Shown here one piece after another: positions 7,930 through 16,338 of a stretch of DNA of 64,000 nucleotides. A model generated the notes under the pieces. The model saw only the letters and a program-made list of their open reading frames with translations, was not told the DNA's origin and did no database searches. The position numbers were made by a program, and so were the translations under genes. Source of the stretch: JADKAV01 sp037046735 (GTDB taxonomy: Bacteria > Actinomycetota > Actinomycetes > S36-B12 > UBA10799); the NCBI GenBank assembly GCA_037046735.1, contig JBAOHC010000027.1, positions 496,001-560,000 on the forward strand, read 5' to 3'. Each line of letters begins with the position of its first letter. The first letter of the stretch is position 1.

Positions 7930-10900
7930 CGACCACCCCACAGGGCGGCGAGATCGCTTTGGTGTTCTTGAATGCTGCGCACACCGACCTGTCCGGTCTT
8001 CAGCGCCTCGATCCCCTGCACGGCCGCCGCGAGGCCCTGCACCGTCGTGATGCACGGTACGCCGCGGACCACCGCTGCCGTGCGGATCTCGTAGCCGTCG
8101 ACCCGTGCACCGGTACCGACCGGCGTGTTGACGATGAGATCCACCTCGCCAGCCAGGATGCTGCTCACGGTGGTCGGCTCGCCGTTCGGGCCGATACCTT
8201 CGGCGTTCTTGCGCAACACGGTGGTTGCCACGCCGTTGCGACGAAGCACCTCCGCGGTGCCCTGGGTGGCCAGGATCTCGAATCCGAGGTCGGCGAGCCG
8301 CTTGACCGGGAAGATCATCGACCGCTTGTCCCGGTTGGCCACGGTGATGATCGCGCGGCCCGTTACCGGCAGGCCGCTGGAGTAGGCCCCCGACTGCGAC
8401 TTGGCGAAGGCGGTGCCGAAGTCGGAGTCGATCCCCATCACCTCGCCGGTGGAGCGCATCTCGGGTCCAAGCACAGTGTCCACACCATGGAATCGGCCGA
8501 ATGGCATGACGGCTTCCTTGACGGCCATGGGTGCCCCCACCGGCAGGTTCGTGGCATCACCCTGTTTGGGCAGCAACCCGTCCGCGCGCAGATCGGCGAT
8601 GGTCTCGCCGACCGCGATGCGCGCCGCGGCCTTCGCCAGGGGCACGCCCGTGGCTTTGGACACGAAGGGGACGGTGCGTGACGCCCGCGGGTTGGCCTCC
8701 AGCACGTAGAGGCGCGTGCCCCGCAGCGCGAACTGGATATTGAGCAGACCTCGCACCCCAACGCCGCGCGCGATGGCCACGGTCGACGCCCGGATCTGGG
8801 CCAGCTCCTGGTGACCAAGCGTCATGGGCGGCAGGGCACAGGCGGAGTCCCCGGAATGGATCCCGGCCTCCTCGATGTGTTCCATCACGCCGCCGACGTA
8901 CAACTCGTCGCCGTCGAACAGTGCGTCCACGTCGATCTCGATGGCATCGTCGAGGAACTCGTCGACCAGCACCGGATGCTCGGGGCTGGCCTGCGTGGCG
9001 CGCTCGATGTATGAGGCGAGCATCGTGTCGTCGTACACGATCTCCATGCCGCGGCCGCCGAGGACGTAACTGGGCCGCACAAGCACGGGGTACCCGATCC
9101 GGGCAGCGATCGCCTCGGCCTCGGCCACGCTGCGGGCCATGCCGTATTTGGGCACCGGCAGGCCGGCCTCCTCGAGCACCTGCCCGAAGGCACCGCGCTC
9201 CTCGGCCAGGTGGATGGCTTCGGGGGTGGTGCCCAACAACGGCACGCCCTCCGCCTTGAGCCGAGCTGCCAGCCCCAGTGGCGTCTGGCCACCGAGTTGG
9301 CAGATGACCCCGGCCAATGGCCCCGCCGCCCGCTCGGCCCGGATCACCTCGAGCACGTCCTCCAGCGTCAGCGGTTCGAAGTACAGCCGGCTGGCCGTGT
9401 CGTAGTCGGTGGAGACCGTCTCGGGGTTGCAGTTGATCATGATGGCCTCGTACCCGGCCTCGCGCAGGGTCAACGTTGCATGCACGCAGGAGTAGTCGAA
9501 CTCGATCCCCTGCCCGATCCGGTTGGGTCCGGACCCGAGGATGATCACGGCCTCCTTCTCGCGCGGCGCCACCTCGGTCTCGGTGTCGTAGCTGGAGTAG
9601 TGGTACGGGGTGTAGGCCGGGAATTCGGCGGCGCAGGTGTCCACCGTCTTGTACACCGGACGGATACCCAGGGCATGGCGCACGCCGCGCACCACGTCCT
9701 CACGGGTCCCACGCAAGGCCGCGATCTGAGCATCGGAGAAGCCCGTCTCCTTCGCCTCGCGCAGCAGGTCCGGGGACAAGGGATCGGCGGCACGCACCCG
9801 ATCGGCCATCGCGTTGATGCCGACGATCTGTTCCAGGAACCAGGGGTCGATGGCGGTGATCTCGTACACCTCGGCCACGCTGGCCCCCAGCCACAGGGCC
9901 TGCTGCACCTTCTGCAGCCGGCCGTCGTGGGCGCGGTCGATGTCGGCGAGCAGTTCATCAAGGGGACGCGCCTGGTGTGGCCACGCGAACTCGCTGCCCT
10001 TGCTCTCGATGCTGCGCAGGGCCTTCTGCAGGGCCTGGCTGAAGTTGCGGCCCATGGCCATCGCCTCGCCGACGCTCTTCATGGTGGTGGTGAGGGTGTC
10101 GTCGGCCCCCGGGAACTTCTCAAAGGCGAATCGGGGCACCTTGACGACGATGTAGTCCAGCGTCGGCTCGAATGAAGCGGGCGTCTTGAGCGTGATGTCG
10201 TTGGGGATCTCATCCAGGGTGTACCCGATGGCCAACTTCGCCGCGATCTTGGCGATGGGAAAGCCGGTCGCCTTCGAGGCCAGGGCTGAGGAGCGCGAGA
10301 CCCGCGGATTCATCTCGATGACGATGATCCGCCCATTCTCCGGATGGATGGCGAACTGGATGTTGCACCCCCCGGTGTCCACCCCGACCTCCCGGATCAC
10401 CGCGATGCCCACGTCGCGCATCCGCTGGTACTCACGGTCGGTGAGGGTCAACGCCGGAGCGACCGTGATCGAGTCGCCAGTGTGCACCCCAAGGGGATCA
10501 AGGTTCTCGATCGAACAGACGACGACCACATTGTCGTTGCGGTCGCGCATGAGTTCGAGTTCGAACTCCTTCCAGCCGAGGATGCTCTCTTCGAGCAGTA
10601 CCTCCGTGGTAGGGCTGGCCTGCAGCCCGGCCCCGGCGATGCGCAGCAGGTCAGCCTCGTCGTAGGCGATCCCCGAGCCGGAACCACCCATGGTGAACGA
10701 GGGCCGGACGACAACTGGGTACCCGAGGTCCTCGACGCCTGCCAGGCACTCCTCGATGGTGTGGCAGATGGCCGACCGGGCGGATTCCGCTCCGACCTTA
10801 GCCACGATCCGCTTGAACAGTTCCCGGTTCTCGCCGCGCTGGATGGCGTCGATGTCTGCCCCGATGAGCTCCACGTCGTACTTGTCGAGCACCCCGTTCT

Positions 10901-11210
10901 CGGCCAGCGCCACGGCCGCGTTCAATGCCGTCTGGCCCCCCAAAGTGGGCAGCAGCGCGTCCGGGCGTTCCTTGGCGATGACCTTCTCCACGAACTCGGG
11001 GGTGATCGGCTCGATGTATGTGGCGTCCGCGAACTCAGGGTCGGTCATGATCGTGGCCGGATTGCTGTTCACCAGGATCACCCGCAGACCCTCTGCGCGC
11101 AGCACCCGACAGGCCTGCGTGCCGGAGTAGTCGAACTCGCAGGCCTGACCGATCACGATCGGGCCCGAACCGATCACCAGAACGCTGGCAATGTCAGTGC
11201 GTTTCCCCAT
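7926..11210 (-). CDS. carB: Carbamoyl-phosphate synthase large subunit
   Basis: 1094 residues, full length. It uses ammonia from CarA, bicarbonate and two ATP to make carbamoyl phosphate for pyrimidines and arginine. Two homologous ATP-grasp halves are visible: SVLVIGSGPIVIGQACEFDYSG at the start and ILGSGPNRIGQGIEFDYSC near residue 560, with metal-binding EMNPRVSRSSALASKATG and EANPRASRTVPFVSKATG. The last ~140 residues form the MGS-like allosteric domain (LADLGFEILATQGTAEVLRRNG). It starts one base into the carA stop region and overlaps pyrK by 4 bp. Confidence 0.97.
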   Translation of the reverse strand: MGKRTDIASVLVIGSGPIVIGQACEFDYSGTQACRVLRAEGLRVILVNSNPATIMTDPEFADATYIEPITPEFVEKVIAKERPDALLPTLGGQTALNAAVALAENGVLDKYDVELIGADIDAIQRGENRELFKRIVAKVGAESARSAICHTIEECLAGVEDLGYPVVVRPSFTMGGSGSGIAYDEADLLRIAGAGLQASPTTEVLLEESILGWKEFELELMRDRNDNVVVVCSIENLDPLGVHTGDSITVAPALTLTDREYQRMRDVGIAVIREVGVDTGGCNIQFAIHPENGRIIVIEMNPRVSRSSALASKATGFPIAKIAAKLAIGYTLDEIPNDITLKTPASFEPTLDYIVVKVPRFAFEKFPGADDTLTTTMKSVGEAMAMGRNFSQALQKALRSIESKGSEFAWPHQARPLDELLADIDRAHDGRLQKVQQALWLGASVAEVYEITAIDPWFLEQIVGINAMADRVRAADPLSPDLLREAKETGFSDAQIAALRGTREDVVRGVRHALGIRPVYKTVDTCAAEFPAYTPYHYSSYDTETEVAPREKEAVIILGSGPNRIGQGIEFDYSCVHATLTLREAGYEAIMINCNPETVSTDYDTASRLYFEPLTLEDVLEVIRAERAAGPLAGVICQLGGQTPLGLAARLKAEGVPLLGTTPEAIHLAEERGAFGQVLEEAGLPVPKYGMARSVAEAEAIAARIGYPVLVRPSYVLGGRGMEIVYDDTMLASYIERATQASPEHPVLVDEFLDDAIEIDVDALFDGDELYVGGVMEHIEEAGIHSGDSACALPPMTLGHQELAQIRASTVAIARGVGVRGLLNIQFALRGTRLYVLEANPRASRTVPFVSKATGVPLAKAAARIAVGETIADLRADGLLPKQGDATNLPVGAPMAVKEAVMPFGRFHGVDTVLGPEMRSTGEVMGIDSDFGTAFAKSQSGAYSSGLPVTGRAIITVANRDKRSMIFPVKRLADLGFEILATQGTAEVLRRNGVATTVLRKNAEGIGPNGEPTTVSSILAGEVDLIVNTPVGTGARVDGYEIRTAAVVRGVPCITTVQGLAAAVQGIEALKTGQVGVRSIQEHQSDLAALWGGR

Positions 11211-12367
11211 CAGCGGGCACCTTCCATGGCGGCGGCGAAGCGGTCGAAGAGGTAGGCCGAATCATGTGGACCGGCCGCCGCCTCGGGGTGGTACTGGACG
11301 CTGAACGCCGGGACGTCCAGGCATTGCAGACCCTCGACGACGTCGTCGTTGAGACATACGTGGCTGACCCGCACTCGGCCGAACTCGGTGTCCACGTCGC
11401 CGTCAAGCGGGGCGTCGACCGCGAAGCCATGGTTGTGCGAGGTGACCGCCACCTTGCCCGTGGCGCGGTCCTGGACGGGCTGGTTTATGCCGCGGTGACC
11501 GTAGGCCAGTTTGTAGGTGCCGAAGCCGAGCGCCCGGCCCAGGATCTGGTTGCCGAAGCAGATCCCGAACGTGGGCAGCCGGTCGGCCAGGGCGGCTCGG
11601 GCGATTCCGACGGCGTGGTCGGCGGTCGCCGGGTCACCGGGGCCGTTGGAGAAGAACAGGCCGTCGGGCTTCAGTGCCGCGATCTGCTCGTAGGTGGTGT
11701 GGGCAGGCACCACGTGCACCGTCATGCCGCGCTGCGCCATCAGCGCTGGGGTCATCGTCTTGATCCCCAGGTCCACGGCCACGACGGTGAAGCGGGCCTC
11801 ACCTTCGGCGGGGATGACATAGGGCTCGGCGGTGGTGACGTCCGCGGAGAGGTTCGCGCCCAGCATCCCGGGGCTGGCCAACACCTGCGCCAGCATCTGG
11901 TCGGCCGTGGTCAACGCCTGCCCGCTGAACAACCCGACGCGCATCACGCCGCGTTCGCGCAGGTGCCGGGTCAGGGCGCGGGTGTCCACCCCCCGCACGC
12001 CCACTACGCCAGCCTCGGCGAGCGCCTGGCTCAGCGTGCGCGTTGCCCGCCAGTTGCTCGCGACCGGACTCAGGTCGCGCACGACAAAGCCTGCCGCCCA
12101 GATCCGCGTGGACTCCGGGTCCTCGTCGTTCATGCCGGTGTTGCCCACGTGGGGCGCGGTCATGACGATGACCTGGCGGTGGTAGCTCGGGTCGGTCAGG
12201 GTCTCCTGGTAGCCGGTCATCCCCGTGGCGAACACGGCCTCGCCGAACACCGCGCCCCGGGCGCCGAACGCCTGCCCAGTGAAGGTGGTGCCGTCCTCCA
12301 GGACGAGCACCGCGGCATCGGAGGCGCCGGCGTCCGCCTCCTCGAGCATCGGGATGGTGAAACTCAT
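11210..12367 (-). CDS. carA: Carbamoyl-phosphate synthase small subunit (glutaminase)
   Basis: 385 residues. It hydrolyses glutamine and channels ammonia to CarB. The N-terminal CPSase domain includes EDGTTFTGQAFGA, EAVFATGMTGYQETLTDPSY. The class I amidotransferase triad is visible: Cys in PTFGICFGNQILGRA, and His-x-Glu in VQYHPEAAAGP. ATG 12367 follows CAGGAGAGCAC, a good ribosome site, and overlaps the previous stop as ATGA, so in-frame codons further upstream were rejected. Confidence 0.96.
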   Translation of the reverse strand: MSFTIPMLEEADAGASDAAVLVLEDGTTFTGQAFGARGAVFGEAVFATGMTGYQETLTDPSYHRQVIVMTAPHVGNTGMNDEDPESTRIWAAGFVVRDLSPVASNWRATRTLSQALAEAGVVGVRGVDTRALTRHLRERGVMRVGLFSGQALTTADQMLAQVLASPGMLGANLSADVTTAEPYVIPAEGEARFTVVAVDLGIKTMTPALMAQRGMTVHVVPAHTTYEQIAALKPDGLFFSNGPGDPATADHAVGIARAALADRLPTFGICFGNQILGRALGFGTYKLAYGHRGINQPVQDRATGKVAVTSHNHGFAVDAPLDGDVDTEFGRVRVSHVCLNDDVVEGLQCLDVPAFSVQYHPEAAAGPHDSAYLFDRFAAAMEGAR

Positions 12368-12894
12368 GTGCTCTCCTGTCCAACGAAGCGTTGACTGACC
12401 TGCAACAACCGGGCGACATCCTCGGGGGTATCGGGCCGGAACCCGCTCTGCAGGGCGGTGTCCCCCGCGTGCCATGACCACAGGACGATGCCGTCCTTCT
12501 CCGCGACCTGACCCGCGACCCCCCGGCCGATCTGCACACCGGTGATCTGCGCCGCGCTGATGAACAGGTCCGGTTCGCCTTCGCGTGTCAGCAGCACTCC
12601 GGGGTCGGCGATATTGGCGATGGCATTACCGGGTGCCCCCATCCCGTTGGCTGCCACCCGTTGCATCCAGTCGCTGGCCGGGGCGGTGCCGAGGTAGCGG
12701 CCACCGATCTGCGCTTCCGCGGCGAAATCCGCGGGAGCTGTCGCGACCGGCAATTGCACGGCGGCGCGTTTTTGCCAACTGCGCCACATGCCCCAGATGG
12801 CCAAGGCTGTGATCGCCACGAACACAGCGGTCAGCAGCAGTCGTTGCGGCCAGGCGGTGACCTCTTGTTGCTGGGCGGCGAGCAGGACGTTCAT
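12364..12894 (-). CDS. PH-like domain membrane protein of the pyrimidine operon
   Basis: 176 residues with one N-terminal transmembrane segment (about residues 17-37, LLLTAVFVAITALAIWGMW), a short basic stretch, and then a soluble beta-rich domain. A protein of this type sits between pyrC and carA in many actinobacteria (the Rv1382 position in Mycobacterium tuberculosis), usually described as PH-like or a membrane/export protein. Its function is not established. ATGA overlaps on both sides (pyrC upstream, carA downstream) tie it tightly to pyrimidine synthesis. I see no enzyme motif. Confidence 0.85.
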   Translation of the reverse strand: MNVLLAAQQQEVTAWPQRLLLTAVFVAITALAIWGMWRSWQKRAAVQLPVATAPADFAAEAQIGGRYLGTAPASDWMQRVAANGMGAPGNAIANIADPGVLLTREGEPDLFISAAQITGVQIGRGVAGQVAEKDGIVLWSWHAGDTALQSGFRPDTPEDVARLLQVSQRFVGQEST

Positions 12895-14183
12895 CGGGCG
12901 GTTTCGAACTCCACCACGACACCGTCGAGTTGGGTCGGTGACCCGCGCAGCCAGGTACCCAGGACCCGGCCATGCAGCACCATGCCCGCATACGGGGTGT
13001 TCCTGCTACGGCTGACCATGTCACTGGCGGCCACCACCCATTCATGGTCGGGGTCGAACAGCGTCAGGTTCGCCGGCTCCCCCACCGCGATCGGCCGGCC
13101 ATGATCGGACACCCGCCCGATGGCGGCCGGCTTGTGCGACATCCGCACCGCCACCTGCTCCCAGTCCAACAGCCCGGGACGCACCATGGTCTCGTTCACC
13201 ACCGGCAGGGCGGTCTGCAGGCCCAGCATCCCGAAGGAGGCCGCCGCCCACTCACACTCCTTGTCCTCCATGGCGTGCGGGGCGTGGTCGGTGGCCACGA
13301 TGTCGATGATCCCGTCGGCCAGTGCCTGCCGCAGCGCTGCGGCATGCCGCGCCGAACGCAGCGGCGGGTTCACCTTGTAGATCGGGTCGTAGGTGGTCGC
13401 GAGTTCATCGGTGAGCAGCAAGTGGTGCGGGCACACCTCGGCGGTCACGTCGATGCCGCGGCTCTTGGCCCAGCGCAGGATTTCCACGGACCCCTCCGTG
13501 GACACGTGGCAGACATGCAGACGGGAGCCGACATGTTCGGCCAGCAGCACGTCCCGGGCGATGATCGCCTCCTCGGCGACCGCTGGCCAGCCCCGCAAGC
13601 CGAGCTGCCCGGACAGCGCCCCCTCGTGCATCTGAGCGCCCTCGGTGAGTCGCGGCTCCTGGGCGTGCTGGGCGATCACCCCGTCGAACGCCTTCACGTA
13701 CTCCAGCGCCCGGCGCATCAGCAGCGCATCGGAGACACACTTCCCGTCGTCGCTGAACACCCGCACCCCGGCGGCCGAATCGGCCATAGCCCCTAGCTCG
13801 GCCAGCGTCCGGCCCTCCAGCCCGACCGTCACCGCGCCCACCGGTCGGACATCCGCGTACCCGGCCGCGACCCCCAGCCGCCACACCTGCTCGACCACAC
13901 CGGCGGTGTCGGCAACGGGGGTCGTGTTGGCCATGGCATGCACGCAGGTGAAACCGCCCGCAGCCGCCGCCCGCGTGCCGGACTCCACGGTTTCGGCGTC
14001 CTCGCGACCCGGTTCCCGCAAGTGGGTGTGCAGATCGACCAGACCGGGCAGCAGGATCGCCCCGTTGCCCTCCACGACCTCGTCGTCGTGCAGGTCCGGC
14101 CCGATCTGCGCGATCACCTGGCCCTCGATCCGGACATCCGTGACCTCGCCGCCGAGCGGCCGGACGTTCTTCAGGACTGTCAT
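12891..14183 (-). CDS. pyrC: Dihydroorotase
   Basis: 430 residues, class I (PyrC/AllB-type) amidohydrolase that closes carbamoyl-aspartate to dihydroorotate. LPGLVDLHTHLREPG carries the HxH zinc ligands. CHVSTEGSV and EVCPHHLLL supply further histidines, and IVATDHAPHAMEDKE carries the catalytic Asp. ATG 14183 overlaps the pyrB stop as ATGA. The next gene starts inside its own stop, so the whole block is one translationally coupled operon. Confidence 0.96.
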   Translation of the reverse strand: MTVLKNVRPLGGEVTDVRIEGQVIAQIGPDLHDDEVVEGNGAILLPGLVDLHTHLREPGREDAETVESGTRAAAAGGFTCVHAMANTTPVADTAGVVEQVWRLGVAAGYADVRPVGAVTVGLEGRTLAELGAMADSAAGVRVFSDDGKCVSDALLMRRALEYVKAFDGVIAQHAQEPRLTEGAQMHEGALSGQLGLRGWPAVAEEAIIARDVLLAEHVGSRLHVCHVSTEGSVEILRWAKSRGIDVTAEVCPHHLLLTDELATTYDPIYKVNPPLRSARHAAALRQALADGIIDIVATDHAPHAMEDKECEWAAASFGMLGLQTALPVVNETMVRPGLLDWEQVAVRMSHKPAAIGRVSDHGRPIAVGEPANLTLFDPDHEWVVAASDMVSRSRNTPYAGMVLHGRVLGTWLRGSPTQLDGVVVEFETAR

Positions 14184-15115
14184 GCCTCTTCTTGCCCTCC
14201 CAGTAGCAGGTACAGCACAGCCATGCGGGTATAGACCCCGTTGGTGACTTGGTCGACGATCACACTGCGGGGGGCATCGGCCACGTCCGCGGCGATCTCC
14301 ATCCCACGGTTCATCGGGCCCGGGTGCATGATCAGTGCGTGGTCGGGCATGGTCGCCATCCGCGGGCCGTCCATGCCGTAGCGCCGGGAGTACTCCCGGG
14401 CACTGGGGAAGAAGGCCGCATTCATCCGCTCGAGCTGCACGCGCAGCATCATGACCACGTCGGCCTTCCCGATGACCTCATCGAGGTCGTAGGAGACATC
14501 ACACGGCCAGGAGTCCACGCCCACCGGCAGCAGTGTGGGTGGGGCGACCAGCGTGACGTGGGCCCCGAGGGTGTGCAGCAGCCACACATTCGATCGGGCC
14601 ACCCGCGAGTGCAGCACATCGCCGACGATGACGATGTCCAGGCCGTCCAGCGCCCCGTGGCCGTCGCGTAGGTGGTCGCGAATGGTGAAAGCGTCGAGCA
14701 GCGCCTGCGTCGGGTGTTCGTGGGTGCCGTCGCCGGCGTTGATCACCCGGCCGTGCATCCAGCCGCTGCTGGCCAGGCGATGAGCCGCACCGCTTGCGCC
14801 GTGCCGGATGACGACGGCGTCCGCGCCCATGGCCTGCAGCGTGAGGGCGGTGTCCTTCAAGGACTCGCCCTTGCTCAGGCTCGACCCTTTGGCCGAGAAG
14901 TTGATCACATCGGCCGACAGTCGTTTGGCAGCCGCTTCGAAGGAGATCCGCGTGCGGGTGGAGTCCTCGAAGAACAGGTTGACGACTGTGCGTCCCCGCA
15001 GCGTGGGCAGCTTCTTGACGGGCCGGTCGGACAGCAACGCCAGCTCGCGGGCGGTGTCCAGCACCGCCAGGGCGTCGTCGCGGGTCAGAGTGGTGGTGGT
15101 CAGCAGATCGCGCAT
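14180..15115 (-). CDS. pyrB: Aspartate carbamoyltransferase catalytic subunit
   Basis: 311 residues. It condenses carbamoyl phosphate with aspartate. The carbamoyl-phosphate loop FFEDSTRTRISFE is near residues 50-60. GSSLSKGESLKDT is the 80s loop, VIRHGASGAAHRL and AGDGTHEHPTQALLD follow, and IMHPGPMNRG is the C-terminal catalytic segment. No pyrI regulatory subunit is present, as is normal in actinobacteria. It overlaps pyrR by one base and pyrC by four. Confidence 0.96.
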   Translation of the reverse strand: MRDLLTTTTLTRDDALAVLDTARELALLSDRPVKKLPTLRGRTVVNLFFEDSTRTRISFEAAAKRLSADVINFSAKGSSLSKGESLKDTALTLQAMGADAVVIRHGASGAAHRLASSGWMHGRVINAGDGTHEHPTQALLDAFTIRDHLRDGHGALDGLDIVIVGDVLHSRVARSNVWLLHTLGAHVTLVAPPTLLPVGVDSWPCDVSYDLDEVIGKADVVMMLRVQLERMNAAFFPSAREYSRRYGMDGPRMATMPDHALIMHPGPMNRGMEIAADVADAPRSVIVDQVTNGVYTRMAVLYLLLGGQEEA

Positions 15116-15663
15116 CAGTTCCCTCCCGCGCGCACGAGTCGGACAGAGTCGGTGCCGTCGAGTTCGACCAGGCGCACCTGGACGTCGTCGTCGCGCGAAG
15201 TGGGTAGGTTCTTGCCGACGTAGTCGGCGCGGATCGGCAGTTCCCGGTGTCCCCGATCGATGAGCACGGCCAGTTGCACGGCCTGTGGGCGCCCGGCGTC
15301 GGAGATGGCGTCGAGGGCGGCGCGGGTGGTGCGCCCGCTGAACAACACATCGTCGACGAGGACGACCGTGCGGCCGGTGACATCACCGCCCGGGATGACG
15401 GTCGGACTCAGCGCCACCGTCGGCCGCAGTCGCAGATCGTCGCGGTACATGGCCACGTCCAGGCTGCCGACCGGGACGTCGCGGCCCTCGATGGCGCCGA
15501 TCGCGGTGGCGATCCGCTTGGCCAGGGGGACACCGCGGCTGGGCACCCCCAGCACGATCAGGTTGTCGGCACCCCGGTTGCGTTCGACGATCTCATGAGC
15601 GATGCGGACAACGGCCCGGTTGATGTCGGAGCCGGTCAGGAACTCTTGTTGGTCAGGCGCCAT
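15115..15663 (-). CDS. pyrR: Bifunctional pyr operon regulator / uracil phosphoribosyltransferase
   Basis: 182 residues. It binds UMP/UTP and the pyr leader RNA to repress the operon, and has weak uracil phosphoribosyltransferase activity. The PRPP loop TVVLVDDVLFSGRTTRAAL is intact, and HEIVERNRG plus VPSRGVPLAKRIA match the family. It is the first gene of the pyr run. The RNA it should bind lies immediately upstream of its own start codon, so autogenous translational control is the likely mode. Confidence 0.96.
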   Translation of the reverse strand: MAPDQQEFLTGSDINRAVVRIAHEIVERNRGADNLIVLGVPSRGVPLAKRIATAIGAIEGRDVPVGSLDVAMYRDDLRLRPTVALSPTVIPGGDVTGRTVVLVDDVLFSGRTTRAALDAISDAGRPQAVQLAVLIDRGHRELPIRADYVGKNLPTSRDDDVQVRLVELDGTDSVRLVRAGGN

Positions 15664-15675
15664 CGCGTCGACCCC

Positions 15676-15706
15676 CCTTCTCCGCCTCGCTGGACGGGGT
15701 TAAAGG
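15676..15706 (-). promoter_or_regulatory. PyrR-binding RNA hairpin overlapping the pyrR ribosome site
   Basis: On the minus strand CCTTTAACCCC is followed by GTCCAGCGAGGCGGAGAAGG, which fits the PyrR-binding consensus GTCCAGAGAGGCTGAGAAGG with few changes. CCTT can pair with AAGG to close the stem. The AAGGGGGG end lies about 8-13 nt before the pyrR ATG and is the only plausible Shine-Dalgarno, so PyrR binding should block translation. This is the mechanism described for mycobacteria rather than Bacillus-style attenuation. Confidence 0.85.
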
Positions 15707-15712
15707 AAAGGC

Positions 15713-15746
15713 TGTTCGACCCCGACGCTATCACCGGGGTCGAACA
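15713..15746. promoter_or_regulatory. Perfect 12-bp inverted repeat between pyrR and bldD
   Basis: TGTTCGACCCCG, a 10-bp spacer, then CGGGGTCGAACA. It lies 50 bp upstream of pyrR and 97 bp upstream of bldD. As DNA it could be an operator for a dimeric regulator serving both divergent genes. As RNA in the pyr leader it would form a strong hairpin ahead of the PyrR site, without a proper U-tract. TTGACA at 15751-15756 could be a bldD -35, but the matching -10 is weak. Confidence 0.6.
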
Positions 15747-15842
15747 ACTCTTGACAGACCCGCCCGGCGCTCAAGTTGCTTGCGGTTCATCACGCTCCGT
15801 AGCCTCAGTACCGACATCAGTCGGGATGGAGCAAGGGCCGCC

Positions 15843-16325
15843 ATGGCATCGGACTACGCGAGGGCACTCGGGGCGAAGCTGCGCTCGATCCGCCAGCAGC
15901 AGGGTCTGTCGCTGCACGGCGTCGAGGAGAAGTCGCACGGGAAGTGGAAGGCCGTCGTCGTCGGATCCTACGAGCGCGGGGATCGGGCCGTCACGGTGCA
16001 GAAGCTGGCCGAGATCGCGGAGTTCTACGGCGTGCCGATCCTCGAACTGCTCCCGGATGCGCAACCGGTGTCCGCGTCCGAACCGCCCACCCGCCTGGTA
16101 CTGGACCTGGAGCGGCTGAGCCAGGTTCCCCCCGACAAGGTTGGCCCGCTGGCCCGCTACGCCGCGGCGATTCAAGCCCAGCGCGGCGACTACAACGGCC
16201 GCGTGCTCAGTATCAGGCAGGACGATCTGCGGACGTTGGCCGTGATCTACGATCTGCCGCCGGCGGTCCTTGCCGAGCAGTTGGTGGCGTGGGGTGTGCT
16301 GAACCCGGACGCCGCGGCCCGGTAG
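15843..16325 (+). CDS. bldD: BldD-family c-di-GMP-responsive transcription regulator
   Basis: 160 residues. The N-terminal XRE-type helix-turn-helix (YARALGAKLRSIRQQQGLSLHGVEE ... VVVGSYERGDRAVTVQKLAE) is almost identical to the Streptomyces protein. The C-terminal domain holds RGD, eight residues, then RQDD, the BldD signature that binds the c-di-GMP tetramer. This predicts a repressor of developmental genes that dimerises through the nucleotide. ATG 15843 matches the family start; upstream in-frame codons have no homology. It is divergent from pyrR. Confidence 0.93.
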   Translation: MASDYARALGAKLRSIRQQQGLSLHGVEEKSHGKWKAVVVGSYERGDRAVTVQKLAEIAEFYGVPILELLPDAQPVSASEPPTRLVLDLERLSQVPPDKVGPLARYAAAIQAQRGDYNGRVLSIRQDDLRTLAVIYDLPPAVLAEQLVAWGVLNPDAAAR

Positions 16326-16338
16326 TCGCTGGAGCCGG

